From Coix lacryma-jobi var. lacryma-jobi (lineage: Eukaryota > Streptophyta > Magnoliopsida > Poales > Poaceae): DNA of 64,000 bases. Below the pieces are notes generated by a model. That model searched no databases, had not been told where the DNA came from, and was given only the letters and a program-made list of their open reading frames with translations. The stretch is taken from the NCBI GenBank assembly GCA_009763385.1, contig CM019824.1:179160725-179224724 (forward strand), given 5' to 3'. Made by a program: the position numbers and the translations under genes. This document shows, piece by piece, positions 31,199-43,684 of this stretch (the first letter of the stretch is position 1; each line of letters opens with the position of its first letter).

Positions 31199-32059
31199 TC
31201 ATGCACGTAGAGATGGGAGAAGTGTATGTAGAAGAAGAGATGGGAAACGCGGGCACACCAATCATCTCATCATAGCTAGCTGTCGCTATCCACCACTAGT
31301 AGACGACTCCCGATGGATTTCTTTCTTTCTTTCCTTCCTTTTTTTTCCCCTCTCCTTCCCTTTTGTTTTGGTGGTTTCACTCATCATCAATCATCAGGGA
31401 TAATAAATCAACAGATCGATTTAATATTATTACTATATTTATTATTTATTTTTATATTTTTATAATAAATATCTTATTTCTTGTTCTCCTCTGCTCTGTC
31501 GTCTGCGTCTCCCTCCCTCCCTGGTATACTCATCCTCATCCTCATCTGTATCATACATATATTATACATTATACATAGGAGTAAGTATGTTTATTTATAA
31601 ATAACATATATATTATATAGACCATAAAAAAGCGATATATATATATATATATAGAAACTGGACTGCAATTGCTTGTGAAGGGAGAGGAGAGCAGCAGCTG
31701 CCGTGAAGGGAGAAGACACTAGAGGAGGAGACGGGGAGCGAGGGAGGGAAGGAAGGAGAGAGCGATCGTGTTGGTGTTGTGTCTCGTCGTCGGTCGTCTT
31801 CCTCTTCCTCTTCCTCTTCCTCTTCCTTCTTTTATAAAACTTCCCCCTACTAGTATACAGTATAGTATTATTAGTTACCAGTGTTAGCACCAAACCAAAA
31901 CAAAACTATAAACTAAACTAGTAGTAGACAGAGGGGGACTACGACTATTAGGGAGGGGGAAGGAAAGGAGAGGCACAATCGGCCGCAAGAGCGGATTGAT
32001 TTCGCCTGCCGCGCCTTTCTCTCGTCCGCCGCCGCCGAATCTCGCAGTCCGCCGCTGTT

Positions 32060-32090
<31 letters not shown>

Positions 32091-32963
32091 ACGAGAGGGA
32101 AAGCTTCCGATTTCTCCCACTTCCAGTGCTAGGGTTCCGCCTCCGCCTCCCTGCTCTGGTGAGTTGTCTTCCCTCCCTCCCTCCTCGGTTCAATCTCTTC
32201 TCCTTTTCGTTTCTGACGATGAGATGAGATTGAGATTGCTCTGCCGATTGCCAACCCTCGATGACCGGCCTTCGCTTCCCTCCCTCAACCCAATCCCCAA
32301 GGAACAACACGAACCAACGCAAACAAAAAAATAAATCTGCCCTTTCCTTGCCAGCCTCAGTCCCTACCGCACCTACCTGTACCACTACCACTGTTCGTTT
32401 GTCCTCCTCGCTTCTACTCCTAATCTCCTCCCTCCGCTTCTAATCCTTCACTTCTTGCCACTACTCGATTTATCACTTTTCATTCTTTCACTTCCGCCTG
32501 TGCCTGCCTCTGTCTGTCTAGATTCATCGCACCCCAACCGGACCGATTTGATGCTTTTCGATTGGATTGGATTGCTTCCATCTTCCTCATCGCTCGCTGT
32601 TTCTGGGTCAAACTTTGTTGCGTCTATCCAATTCCTTTCTTTCAAGACCTTGCATGTTTGACTATCCCGTGTGCCAAACAAAATAATAATAATAATAATA
32701 AAAAGGGCTTACCCTTCCCCCTTCATCTTCGTTCCACTCGACAGATTGGAACTGCCAACCTTATTTCTCAGATTGCCGTGTCCACCAGTTGCACAACCAA
32801 CTCTCTGGCCCGCCCCCGCCCCTAAAAAAATCGGTTTTTGCCATAAACCTCACTCTTCTGCTGCGCATGACCCAACCCAAATGAGCAAATGACAGACCAC
32901 GAGATATGCTCAACCCTTTCTGTTTCCTCCTGCAGGTATCTGCCGCCCAATGCAAATGCTGTA
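31199..32963 (+). other. MEI2-like promoter, 5' leader and leader intron
   Basis: Contains several simple repeats: (TA)n at 31636-31653, (CTTCCT)n near 31797-31828 and GCC/GAC triplets at 32050-32095. A GC-rich leader exon probably ends at CTCTG/GTGAGT near 32158. The leader intron runs to the acceptor TCCTGCAG at 32935, followed by the exon carrying the start codon. Confidence 0.5.
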
Positions 32964-35900
32964 ATGGATCGATCGTCAGACCATTTCAATCCGCCAGGTC
33001 ATATTTCGCGACTATCACGCATCCCACCTTCCTGCTTGATGTCTTCTTACTGTGTATTTCTCAATGCATTGCTTTAACTTTGGAAGTCTGTATCAGGTCT
33101 TGCGGTACCTGCCGCCTCAAAGTCACGACAGATGGCCGCAAATAACAACCCTTGGAAGGTCCCTTTGCCACCGCTGCCCAATGCTCGTGCTGGTTTTGGC
33201 GATACAAGCCTCTTCTCAACCTCACTGCCGGTTCTTCGTCATGGAAAGTGTATGTGTTCTGCTTCCCGTCTTCATGATATAATTAATACTGCACTCAAAC
33301 CATACTAAGCTTCTAGCCATATGCTTACATGCTCTGCATAATAACTATTTCACTGTCCATAGAGCATCTCTGCTCACGGGTAAACAAGATTTTCTGTCTG
33401 TCGGAAATTGACCAATGCTTGCCAGGGTGTGGTAGTTATTATGCAAATTAAAAGGCATGAGAGGGATCAGAGGATACAGGATGACTAATTCCTATAAATT
33501 GTTCTTTTTTTCTGGAGTAATGCAGCCACAGTTTGTTATCACTCAGATCCGATGCATAAAAAAACCTCACAAATGTACCCTTTTCAACATTAGTACGTGT
33601 TTACAATGCTGTTTCCATATTCCTGATGACATGTCCTGCCATTTATTTCAGTGATCTTTTCTGATTCTGCTCATGGTACCCCATCAATGGATGACGCTTC
33701 AGCCAAAATGAAAGTGCTTGCTGATGATACTGATGAGAAGGACTACAAGTTTGATTTTGATCTTCGACAGATAGATGACTTGTTGCCTGACGAAGATGAG
33801 TTTTTCGCGGGGATCACAGATGATACTGAGCCCGTTGGGCAGACAAATACCACGGAGGAATTGGAGGAGTTTGATGTCTTTGGCAATGGAGGAGGCATGG
33901 AGCTGGACATTGACCCCGTGGAGAGCATCACAGTTAGTTTTGCAAATTCAAGCATTGTTGATGGGGCTAGAGGCAATGGCATCAACCCTTTTGGTGTCCC
34001 AAGCACTGTAGGAACTGTGGCTGGGGAGCATCCATTTGGAGAGCACCCTTCCAGGACCTTGTTTGTAAGGAACATCAATAGCAATGTCGAGGACTCTGAG
34101 CTGCGATCTTTGTTTGAGGTATTAACTGCAGTATAGCATAGCATTTATGATATTGACATATATATAAGCTCACGGTCATGCCATTCTCGCATTCAATGTC
34201 TCTGATACTGAAAAGTTGAACCTCATTGTGGTCTATTGTTATTTCAGCAATATGGGGATATCCGGACCCTTTACACTGCAACAAAGCACAGGGGCTTCGT
34301 AATGATATCTTATTTCGATATCAGAGCTGCACGAAATGCAATGCGAGCTTTGCAGAACAAACCTCTGAGGAGGAGAAAGCTGGACATTCATTTTTCCATC
34401 CCAAAGGTTCGTTTGTTGTTTTGCTTTTATTTTTGAGACACACCAACAAAAGCACTTCTTGAAATGATTGTTGTGTTGATTTTGCAGGAGAATCCATCTG
34501 ACAAAGATTTAAACCAGGGAACTCTTGTTATTTTTAACTTGGATCCATCAGTTTCTAATGAAGAGGTTCGCCAGATTTTCGGGGCATATGGGGAAGTAAA
34601 GGAGGTTAGCATGCAAAGTATTGCTTCCCTTCATTCTGCTTTTGATCCTCCTTCCCTATTTGTGCTGACGGTGCTTTGGTTTCTGTCTGCAGATAAGAGA
34701 GACACCAAACAAGAAACATCATAAGTTTATAGAGTTCTATGATGTAAGAGCAGCAGAGGCTGCTCTTCGGTCACTGAATAAAAGTGAGATAGCTGGAAAA
34801 CGAATCAAGTTGGAACCAAGTCGTCCTGGTGGAACACGCAGAAAGTATGATTTTGAGTTAGTTTTCGAGACTATTTGTTGTTTCCATGTTACAGTTTCTC
34901 ACCAATATTTTCTGAATAATATTTTTTGCTAGAGCTGTCATTTTGCTGTAGCTCTGGATACCACATTTCTCGTGATGATACTCTAGAGGCTTATAAAGTT
35001 ACTACTTATAAGCTTGCAAGTTAGATGTATAGTGCAGTACTGGCTGGCTTCATTTTGAATAATTCACTTGCAATTGAAAATGTCCGTTTCTTTACTCTTC
35101 TTCCTGAGTCACTTTAATGCGTGTTTCATTAGTGCATGAATGATACAATGCGAGTGAATCTACATATCTGAAATTGAATTTTGGGCAGCATACTGTTTTA
35201 CTTACTTTTCCTACATGTGAAGTAGTTCATTACTTAAAATAATCAAATTTTTCTAATGTTGTTTACTGACCTGGTATATTTTTCTTGTTTTCTTCTGATT
35301 TAGCTTGATGCAGCAGCTTGGTCATGATTTGGACCAAGAGGAGCCTAGAAGCTACAGACATCCTCATGTTGGTTCACCTATTGCTAACTCTCCTCCAGGT
35401 ACTTCTGTTGGAATTAGTTTTTGTATAATGCCGGCCCCATGTATTTTGGAGTCAATTCCCCTTGTATATAAAAACTAATCAAGTTATTTTTCTAATCCTT
35501 GTCGCAGGGGCATGGACTCACTATAGTAGTCCAACAGATAACAATATGCTGCAAGCTTTCACCAGATCTCCAACTGGAAATGGAATGAGTCCTATCGGAA
35601 TGCCTTCACTGATCTCAAATGCTCCAAAGATTGCTCCTATTGGCAAGGATAGCAATCGGCCTAAATATGATCAAGTCTTTTCAAATGGTAACCAGTCCCT
35701 GGGAGCTGCGTTTCAGCACTCCCAGTCATTCCAAGATCACAACAGTGAACACATGAGTTCTAGTCCTGGGACATTATCAGGGCCCCAGTTTCTTTGGGGT
35801 AGTCCAAAGCCATATTCAGAACATTCAAAATCCCCTATTTGGCATCCACCAGCAATCGGACCTGCATTGTCATCCAGCAGTCGCACTCAGGGCCAAGGAT

Positions 35901-38553
35901 TCTTGTACAGTAGCCGTCAGGCTTCATTATTTAGTTCTTCAGATCAGCACCATCATCATGTTGGCTCTGCCCCTTCAGGTGTTCCATTCGAGAGCCATTT
36001 TGGCTTCTTACCTGACTCGCCAGAGACATCTTTTATGAAGCAAATCAGGTTTGGGAACATGGGTAATGTTGGTACTGGCCGAAATGGGGGAGGCCTCATG
36101 CTGGGCATGGCTAGTCGTGCTTCTGTGAATCCTGGTTCTTCTCTAATTGGAAGTCTGACAGATAACAGCTCTACTACTAACTTCAGACCGATATTGTCAC
36201 CGAGATTGGGACCGACATTTTACACTAATTCTCCATACCATGGGCCTGGTACATTCGGACTTGACAGTTCCATTGACCGTGCCCGTAACCGCCGAGTTGA
36301 CAGCGGTGTGCTGCAAGCTGACAGCAAGAGGCAGTATCAGCTTGACTTGGAGAAGATTCGCAGAGGTGATGATGCTCGGACGACATTGATGATCAAGAAC
36401 ATCCCGAACAAGTATGCATTTCTGCATTATGTTTTCATTTGGACCTATTGCTAGCCAGTTGTCAGTTATGTTCATTTGGTTTTATTTTTCCTAACAGATA
36501 TACATCTAAGATGCTCCTGGCTGCAATTGATGAGCTTCACAAAGGAACTTACGACTTCTTCTACCTGCCAATTGATTTCAAGGTACTAGACTTATGCTGC
36601 AATTTGTGCTGCTCTTTTTTTTATGGCCTTCATTTTATAGCCCACACCTATTTAATTTACTTGTGCTTATGTAGAACAAATGCAATGTTGGATATGCATT
36701 CATTAACATGATATCACCGGTGCACATTATATCCTTTTACCAGGTACTTTTCTTTCTTGGCCTTTGTCCTCTTTTTGCAATAGTCACTATAACTTGTTCC
36801 CGTTCCAGCTGAGTTAATCAGCATAGCAGTAGTGTCGGGGGAACACCAAAGGGGTACCCCCAATCGACGCAAAACAAACAAGTTAAACCTAGAACACCAA
36901 TTAATAAGAGGAGAAACTAGTCTAGCTCCCTAAAAACCAAACCCTCGAGGCCGGCCGCACCGACCCTCCGCCAGGAAGCTTAGACTCGCCAAAGCCTTAC
37001 CGATCGCCTCCCGGCAACCTACCCCTCGAGCCCTGGCACCTAGGCCTCGAGCCCACCACAGCCGTACACCACTCCTCGAGACCCCGCGCGGGGACCTCGA
37101 GCCTCTCAAGCACGATAGCCTATCCCTCGAGACATTTCACATCTCCTTCGAGCAGCGCCAGACTTCGGATGCCAATCCCACACTGCGCATTTAATGCGTT
37201 CACCTACTCCGGTCACGTCCTCTGAAACCCGACGTGCGCCACAGTAAACCGGAGCCACAGTCAAATCTCGCTTTCACCTCAAGTATGGGCAAAAAGGCGC
37301 AAGTACAACATTATCCGGCCATACCTTGCACTGTAGCACCCTCGAGCCACCTCTCAAAGCCTGGATTCCCGCTGTTCGGCCGGGCTTTCCGGGACTTGCC
37401 CATACCTACGGGGGCTCGAGCCCCACGTAAACGCCACCTCGAGGCCGGCCCTGCGCCCCTCGAGCCCTGACGGCTTTCCTGCTATTGGAGGACAGGTACC
37501 CCCAAGACCCGGAGGAACCCTGCCACGTTATGTACGCGCCGGGATGGGCGCTGCATGACCTCCACGTCGCCACGTCTCCACGTCCGCGCCAGGGATGGAA
37601 GCCATCCTTCAAGGACGCTTCAACAGCAACCCCCACGCCGGCTACAGTGACCCCGACAAGACAGAATTCCTACCCTCTGTCGTATTGGGCATCATACATC
37701 CCGACTCCCGTATCATCCCTGTGTAACCCTGGCCTCCTCTTGCTCTATAAAAGAGGACACCAGGGGTCTTCACGGACCCGGTGACACAACTCCACGATAG
37801 AGAAGTCTAGATCCACCTCCACTCGGGTCAGCACACAAGCCTATACAACACCATACCTAGACGAGTCCGGACTCCGGTCCAAGCTTGTTGAGCTTGTAAC
37901 GCCCCTGTACAAGCACTTAGGTGCAAGTAATACAAGAGCATCCTCCCCCTGCTGGACGTAGGGCCTTCTTCGCCCGAACCAGGATAAATCCTTTTGTCAT
38001 CTTGCATCACCATCCAGGAAGAGAGCACGCGATCATAATTACTAGTTGGTGACATACCCCCGGGGTAGAAACACCGACAAGTAGTATAATTACTCTGAAC
38101 AGCTTGAAAGATGTATTTACGGATGTACACCTGATCACCTATAACCTGTATGTAGGCTTTTAATGGTAAGAAATGGGAGAAGTTCAACAGCGAGAAAGTA
38201 GCCTCACTGGCTTATGCTAGAATTCAAGGACGGTCTGCACTGATATCACATTTTCAAAATTCAAGTTTGATGAATGAGGATAAGAGGTGCCGCCCCATTC
38301 TTTTTAATCCCAATGGTCAGGACTCTGTGAACCAGGTAAACAATCTGCGGCCCCCTCCTGGTTCTTTATTATGAAAAAAGTGAGATAGTGTTAGTAATGT
38401 CGTTGTCGTCATGATGAAATCCAGGAAGCATTTCCAATCAATGGCATATGCATCCACATCCCTCTGGAAGATGATTGCCTCGACAATGAAGAAGACAAGA
38501 ACCAGAATGAGAAGACAGGAGAGAGCTCTACCGGTATGGCTGGGAATTTGTGA
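32964..38553 (+). CDS. MEI2-like RNA-binding protein (three RRMs)
   Basis: Twelve coding exons: 32964-32997, 33097-33249, 33652-34118, 34248-34406, 34488-34604, 34693-34844, 35304-35398, 35508-36411, 36498-36582, 36675-36743, 38156-38335 and 38425-38553. They join in frame to 847 residues. RRM1 (about 197-270) begins RTLFVRNINSNVEDSEL, RRM2 spans about 280-355, and the diagnostic C-terminal Mei2 RRM3 (about 682-790) has RTTLMIKNIPNKYTSKMLL and the NKCNVGYAFIN segment. A Ser/Gly/Pro-rich low-complexity region of about 290 residues separates RRM2 and RRM3. Plant MEI2-like proteins regulate meiosis and meristem or leaf development by binding RNA. Several OML/AML paralogues exist, and I cannot tell which is orthologous. 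The intron after exon 10 holds a solo LTR. Confidence 0.95.
36833..38079 (+). mobile_element. Solo LTR (Gypsy-type) in a MEI2-like intron
   Basis: 1247 bp beginning TGTCGGGGGAACACC and ending AAACACCGACA, flanked by the perfect 5-bp duplication AGTAG (36828-36832 and 38080-38084). A TATAAAAGAGGA promoter box lies near 37746. The sequence is GC-rich with many CCTCGAG words. Splice sites either side remain intact, so the intron can still be removed. Gypsy membership is inferred from the TGTCGGGG ends. Confidence 0.92.
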
Positions 38554-39992
38554 CGTCAGCGATGAGAGCAAACATGATCGGAATGGCCATATATATAAAT
38601 CTAACTGTCTAGAGAGTATCCACCCCCAAATTGTATAAAAAGCGAGAAAGGTTCATGGTTAGCGCTGAATTTTGTGGTCTGGTGTGGCATGGCACGTCTA
38701 TTGGTTTTAGTTGCAACAGATGTCGCCCCCGGAAGTGGAAGTGGAATTGGGAGCTGAAGCTGAAGCGAGCGAGCTTCGAACTGGAGCTGGGAGCTTGCTT
38801 GTTGCCTTACCCCTCACTCTTTACAGATAAAGTTGTGGGGGAGGAACTGCTGCTGCTCATAGTTGTGCTTTGCTTTTGGTTGCTTGCTGTAAAAAGGTGA
38901 ACTGAACTGGAGAAGAAATTTAGCCAAACTGTACAGTTTAGAACTTTTGTGCTTATTTTGCATTCTGGTATGTTAATGTGCAGTGCTGAAATTGGGATGT
39001 TGATCAAGCAAAGGATTGATGTACATGTTCTTTGCATAATTGTAATTTACAACATCGTAGAAATCTGACCAAAATTACGAAAGCTGCTTGTGTGCTATTT
39101 TTTTTGTCTGAAAAGGAGGAGAGAGATGGAAGTCCGAAGTTAATTGCAGTTCTTGGGTAGCAGTTGCTCCAATTTGAATAGATGGGTATGGCGTGTGTTT
39201 GGATTCAAAGCCTAAAGTTGCAGCACTAATATGTTGCAGCACTAATTTAGCTTATTAAAAATAAATTAATTATAAAACTAATTACACTGTCATATAGTTA
39301 TTAATAAGATGAATCTATTAAGCTAAATTAATCTGTTATCAGTAAATGTTTACTGTAGCACTACATTATCAAATCATGGACTAAATAGACTAATAAATAG
39401 ATAGGTCTCGTGAATAATCTTTTGGCTGACAAATTAGTTTTATAATCAGTCTATTTTTAATAATACAGTAAATTAGAATTGCTCACCAAAGGCGCAAGTG
39501 ATGCTGAGCAGCTCATTTCACTGCTTGTGCTATTGCTGAGAGTAGCATGTTTTTTCATGTTAAATACAGATGGATCTTTCAGTGGTGTCGACGACTGTCG
39601 ACCGCTCGTTCCAGAGAAGTTGAGAACCACTGTTTGGAATAAAAGTTCCTAGCCCCAGGCACTGATCTTGACATTCATAACGTTGTGAAAATCTCCAGTT
39701 TTCGTTTCAATCTGTACTATTTTCTATTCCTTATTAAACTTGAACTAAATAAGACAGTGTGTGTGTATATATATAGTATAGAAAAGTATAACAGATTTGA
39801 TAAAAAAAATCTATCAACGAGTAACCCCGGGGGACCCACCTATAATCCTTATTTAATACGCAAGTAAATACGTTAACTAACAGGCAAGGAAAAATTCAAT
39901 TCAATTTCTTTTGGCTTTTGCTCTCTGTCAGTGTCTTGCTTTTGCATCATGGGGATGTGGCCTGTGGGGCTGAGCGGCTGCCGGTCTAAGGC
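38554..39992. other. Convergent region between MEI2-like and BAHD genes
   Basis: Holds the MEI2-like 3' untranslated region and AT-rich spacer. The MITE-like block at 39195-39480 lies within it. No additional gene is visible. Confidence 0.35.
39195..39480. mobile_element. Degenerate DNA-transposon remnant
   Basis: GTGTTTGGATTCAAAGCC at one side and internal words such as TTAGCTTATTAAAAATAAATT resemble the MITE at 29373-29685. Terminal repeats are too decayed to place the ends exactly. Confidence 0.35.
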
Positions 39993-41432
39993 TCAATTCT
40001 TGCCGTCGTCTGCGCGCGGACAAGGCGGCTTGTCCGGCGAAACGGCGGCCCAGAACTCGTCGTCCTGCTCGAGCCGCGCCATGTGCTCCGGCGTGAGCAC
40101 CAGCTCCGCGGCGATGCTTCCGCCGCCGTCCTGGCCCGGGTACAGCGACGCCTTCCCGTCGGACTTGTTGGCCCTGCCGCTGCGCGCCGCCAGCGGCGCG
40201 CCCCAGCCGAAGTCGCAGGCGTACATGTCGAACCGCGGCGAGCTGCCGATCATGACGCCGCTGGGGTCGAAGTACCTGAGGTTGTAGAGGACGGGGCTGG
40301 CCATCCACGCGGCGACGCGCGCCCGGATGTCGGCGTCCGTGTGCGCGGCGACGGCGCGGCCCACGGCCGCCGTGGCCCAGCCGTGGCCGCGCGCCAGCAG
40401 ACCCGCGGCGGTGACGGCCTCCGTGGCGATGGCGTAGATGGAGTTGCCGAAGTACTCCGGCGGCAGCTGCGGGCGGAGGCGCGTGCGGTTGTTGATGGCG
40501 GCGCGGCAAAAGGTCGTCTGGTCGGGAGGCAGGCGGCGCGCGCGGGTGACGCAGCGCCAGAGCAGCGAGCTGAGCGCCTGGAACCTGGTGACGGCGGCGG
40601 CGGCGGCGTCGTCCCCGGCCGCCAGCAGCTCCTGCCGCGCCCGCTCCTTGAGCGCGTCGAGGGTGTCGGGCGAGAACTGCAGCATGCGCTCGCGCAGCGG
40701 CGGCGGGGACAGCCCCCTCTCGACGAGGCCCGTGGCCGTGAGGTCGGGGAACGGGAGCACGACGACGGGCGGCGTCGGCAGGGCGGCGGCGTCGGGCGAC
40801 CAGCGGTCCAGCAGCAAGGGCGGCGGCGGAGCGTGCGTGTCGCCCTCGCCGCGCGCGATGGCCGCCCATACGTTGATGAATCTCCACAGGGCGGTGCCGT
40901 CGGAGAGCGCGTGGTTGTAGGCGAAGCCGAGGAAGACTCCGTCGTCGAGGTCGGTGAGCTGGACGACGAAGAGCGGCAGGTGGTGGCCGTCGTGGTTGAC
41001 GGCGCCGTCGAGCGGGAAGAGGGAGTGGACGAGGCGCGGGACGTCGGCGTCGGGCGGGACGACGTCGGCGACGGAGACGCCGTCGGCGACGGCGTGGAGG
41101 AGGTGGACGCCCTGGCCGTCGCAGTCGATGGAGACGGAGCAGCCGACGACGTTGCCCTGGGCGTCGCGGTGGTGGTCCGTGGCGAAGCGGCCGGCGACGG
41201 GGTAGTAGGCGTGGAGCGCCTGGGCGAGCGCGTGGTGGAGGCGGTCGAGGAGGCGGGCGGTGGGGACGTCGTCGGGCGGCCTGGGCCTGGCGTAGAGGAG
41301 GCCCTTCTGGATGTAGTCGGCGGAGAGAAAGGAGAGGTCCCAGGTGGTGAGCGGGATGCTGTGGCGCGGGCGCGGCGGCGGCTTGACGGTGCGCCTGGAC
41401 AGCACGCGCAGGCGCAGCGGCGGCGACGGCAT
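39993..41432 (-). CDS. BAHD acyltransferase
   Basis: A single-exon gene of 479 residues. ATG 41432 (MPSPPLRLRV) is chosen because the frame upstream has only a GTG. BAHD enzymes transfer acyl groups from acyl-CoA to alcohols or amines in specialised metabolism, in the cytosol. The catalytic HxxxD motif is HALSD (His174-Asp178) in AYNHALSDGTALW, and the structural DFGWG motif is at about 407-411; both are intact. An N-terminal ITTWDLSFL-like segment (here LTTWDLSFL) and HYYPVAGR-like AYYPVAGR are typical. Overall it resembles the uncharacterised At3g50280-type clade, so the acceptor cannot be named. Coding GC is very high, producing long antisense shadow ORFs. An Ala/Asp-rich loop precedes the middle domain. 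Confidence 0.93.
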   Translation of the reverse strand: MPSPPLRLRVLSRRTVKPPPRPRHSIPLTTWDLSFLSADYIQKGLLYARPRPPDDVPTARLLDRLHHALAQALHAYYPVAGRFATDHHRDAQGNVVGCSVSIDCDGQGVHLLHAVADGVSVADVVPPDADVPRLVHSLFPLDGAVNHDGHHLPLFVVQLTDLDDGVFLGFAYNHALSDGTALWRFINVWAAIARGEGDTHAPPPPLLLDRWSPDAAALPTPPVVVLPFPDLTATGLVERGLSPPPLRERMLQFSPDTLDALKERARQELLAAGDDAAAAAVTRFQALSSLLWRCVTRARRLPPDQTTFCRAAINNRTRLRPQLPPEYFGNSIYAIATEAVTAAGLLARGHGWATAAVGRAVAAHTDADIRARVAAWMASPVLYNLRYFDPSGVMIGSSPRFDMYACDFGWGAPLAARSGRANKSDGKASLYPGQDGGGSIAAELVLTPEHMARLEQDDEFWAAVSPDKPPCPRADDGKN

Positions 41433-42588
41433 GGTGGGTGGTGCAACGCAACCGTGCAGCGTGCAGGAGAGGCGACTGCACTGCACGCGAGCACGGATTG
41501 ATTGGGCCCGTAGCCTCTAAGCTAAGAGTACCTTGCTGCCTGCTACTTATATACTATCCATCACTGGCCGGCCATGTTTCGTCCAAATTCTTGCAAATGG
41601 AATGGAGCGAATCAAAAAGCACAAGGAAAGGGAAAATTATAATTTTGCAAAATTGAGATATGTCATCCTGGCCCACATGTCATTGGCTCATGTATGTATG
41701 TCAGTGAGACACCAATATATAAATTATAATGGCACAGAAAGCACACAAAATATACAATGCAATGCAAATGCAAATGCAAACGCGAACAGCGACTGTGTCT
41801 GTGACTGAACCTTCTCCCCTCTTTCCTCCCCCGGCCCGTCACCCGTCAGTTAGTCGGCAATTCACCAATTTCCAAGCGACCAATTTCACAAATTTGGGGG
41901 TTGTTTAGGTCCGGTCCGGGGTTGGTTGTTGGATGCTCTGACCTGGCTCTGGCTGCTAGTGCTAGGAGACCGCGCACCTCACATCTATCCATCACTTCCT
42001 TCATCAATATACGTACTACGTATAAAAATTGTTGCTTTCCTTCTTCATCAATACAGTGGCGAATCCACCATCCCGACAACGGAACTCATGGAGGTCTTTA
42101 CATTAACACCGCAGGCCGGGTCAACAGTACCTTAATAATACAGTAATAAATACCAACCTCAGCTGCTTTGTGTTGACCGTACGTACTGATTTGCTATTAT
42201 TGTATTGTATCGATCTCATCTGACCAAGAACAAGACGACATACAGGCCTGAGCCTGTCCATAATTTTCCTTTATGCTTTAATTAATTATTATGAGCAAAT
42301 TGCATGTCGCACTGCCAAGATGACAACACAAAAAAAAAAAAAAAATCGTCACGCGAGATGAGTATGTTCTTCCCTTCCCGAGATAAATAGCAATAACCAA
42401 CCTATCCAAATGAAAAAGGAAAAATTTAGAGAAGGAATATTAATACATGATACACCTGAACAGTTAGCATGGCTCTGAAGCAGCCAAATTAAAGGCATGC
42501 ATGTTTTTATCATCAGCTAGCTAGCTGCTTGTCTCGCTAGCTCTTGGCTGTCGCTGTTGATGTTGATGTTGATGTTGATGGGTCGTGA
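41433..42588. other. Intergenic region upstream of BAHD, downstream of B-box/CCT
   Basis: The BAHD promoter lies here. A short repeat related to 28310-28440 occurs at 41640-41720, with CAAATG repeats at 41757-41780 and an A-run at 42331-42345. No gene is seen. Confidence 0.35.
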
Positions 42589-43684
42589 TCAATCTGTTGC
42601 TGAGCCTTTGCAAAAGCGGCCTTTGACTCGCTTTCTCGTATCTGCTTTGGCCTTGCGACAAGCATAGATGATGTGCTTGCAGAACCTGCATGCAACGTTA
42701 ACGATCGATGATTCAGAAGCTAGTTGTTCATTCATAGCCTACATGTACGTACTACTGTATGCATGGTAGGATAGGTACTGTCTACTGTACCCTAGTACCT
42801 TCTCTTGTTTTTCTTGTCGTTATATCTTTGTTTGGCCCTCTCCCTGCCCTCTCGCTTCTTGGCCATGGCATCTTGCAGCATCTTGTCATGGGCATGATGA
42901 GCAGCAGCAGCAGCAGCCTGCATGAAATCTGCTGCGCTCTCCGGCGGCAGCGGCGTACGCGTACTACCGCTACAGAAAGGGACGGCGGCGGCTGCTGCTG
43001 CTTGACAGGAGGAGGAGCCCGCCGGCGACGAGGATAAGAGCTGCTTGCGGCTGCCATTATTGGCATAAGAGGATGACGACTGCGCGCGAATTCAGTTGAA
43101 TGTTGTGTCAAGCCAGCATCAGTCAAGCAATCATATTTATAAATACCAACCTCAGCTGCTGCTGCTGCTGCTGCTGCCGGCTCCGTGCTGTTGCAGCAGT
43201 CAGCTGTGTCGTCTGTGTCTGCCAGCATCTTCTCGAGCCTGGCTGTTTCCATGGCGACATCCCAATCCGGCGGCAGCAGCTGATGATGATCGTCCTGCAT
43301 CAGGAGACGGAGACGCGGCAGCCTGTCGGCGAGCCACGCCTCCAAGTCCTGCGGGTGCGGCGGCGGGTCCGCGGAGATGAGGCGCGCCATCTCGCCGGGG
43401 CCGGGGCAGCCGGTGTACGTGGCGACGCCGGTGCGGGTGACGCCCGGAGCGCCGCGGCCGACGCACGCGGCGCAGAGCGTCACGGTGCCGTCGCAGCGCA
43501 GCGCGGCGGGCGCGTCGCCGCACGCGTCGCAGAGCGGGGCGCGCGGGTGGAGCGCCGCCTCGGCGGTGGCACCGTGCACGGCGGCGTCGCAGTGCAGGCA
43601 CAGCCTGGCCAAGCAGCAGAGGCAGAAGACGATGGCGTCATGCACAGCGCAGGACCTGCAGGCGTAGAGTGGCTGCAGGGCCAT
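42589..43684 (-). CDS. B-box/CCT (CONSTANS-like) protein with frameshifted C-terminus
   Basis: Three exons, 43684-43151, 43079-42799 and 42685-42589, give 303 residues. B-box 1 is complete (C-x2-C-x8-C-x7-C-x2-C then D-x2-VH, from CRSC near residue 9). A second, shorter box (CDACGDAPAALRC) lacks the usual His end. The C-terminus has a CCT domain split over exons 2 and 3 (KREGRERAKQRYNDKKNKRR / FCKHIIYACRKAKADTRKRV), which in this family binds NF-Y/DNA and controls flowering or light responses in the nucleus. The expected GRFAK end reads GRFCKGSATD then stop, because of one extra T in a T4 run (42613-42616). The next frame stays open to 42537. This may be a real truncation or an assembly error. 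Confidence 0.8.

Noticed and set aside
40083..41501. Plus-strand ORF of 472 codons (and other >400-codon frames) across the BAHD gene
   Set aside because: It is antisense to a clear BAHD enzyme with intact motifs. The open frames come from very high third-position GC and have Arg/Gly/Val-rich, domain-free translations.
42782..43684. Single 300-codon ORF as the B-box protein
   Set aside because: It reads through an intron (43150-43080) into the wrong frame. Splicing restores a CCT domain in frame.
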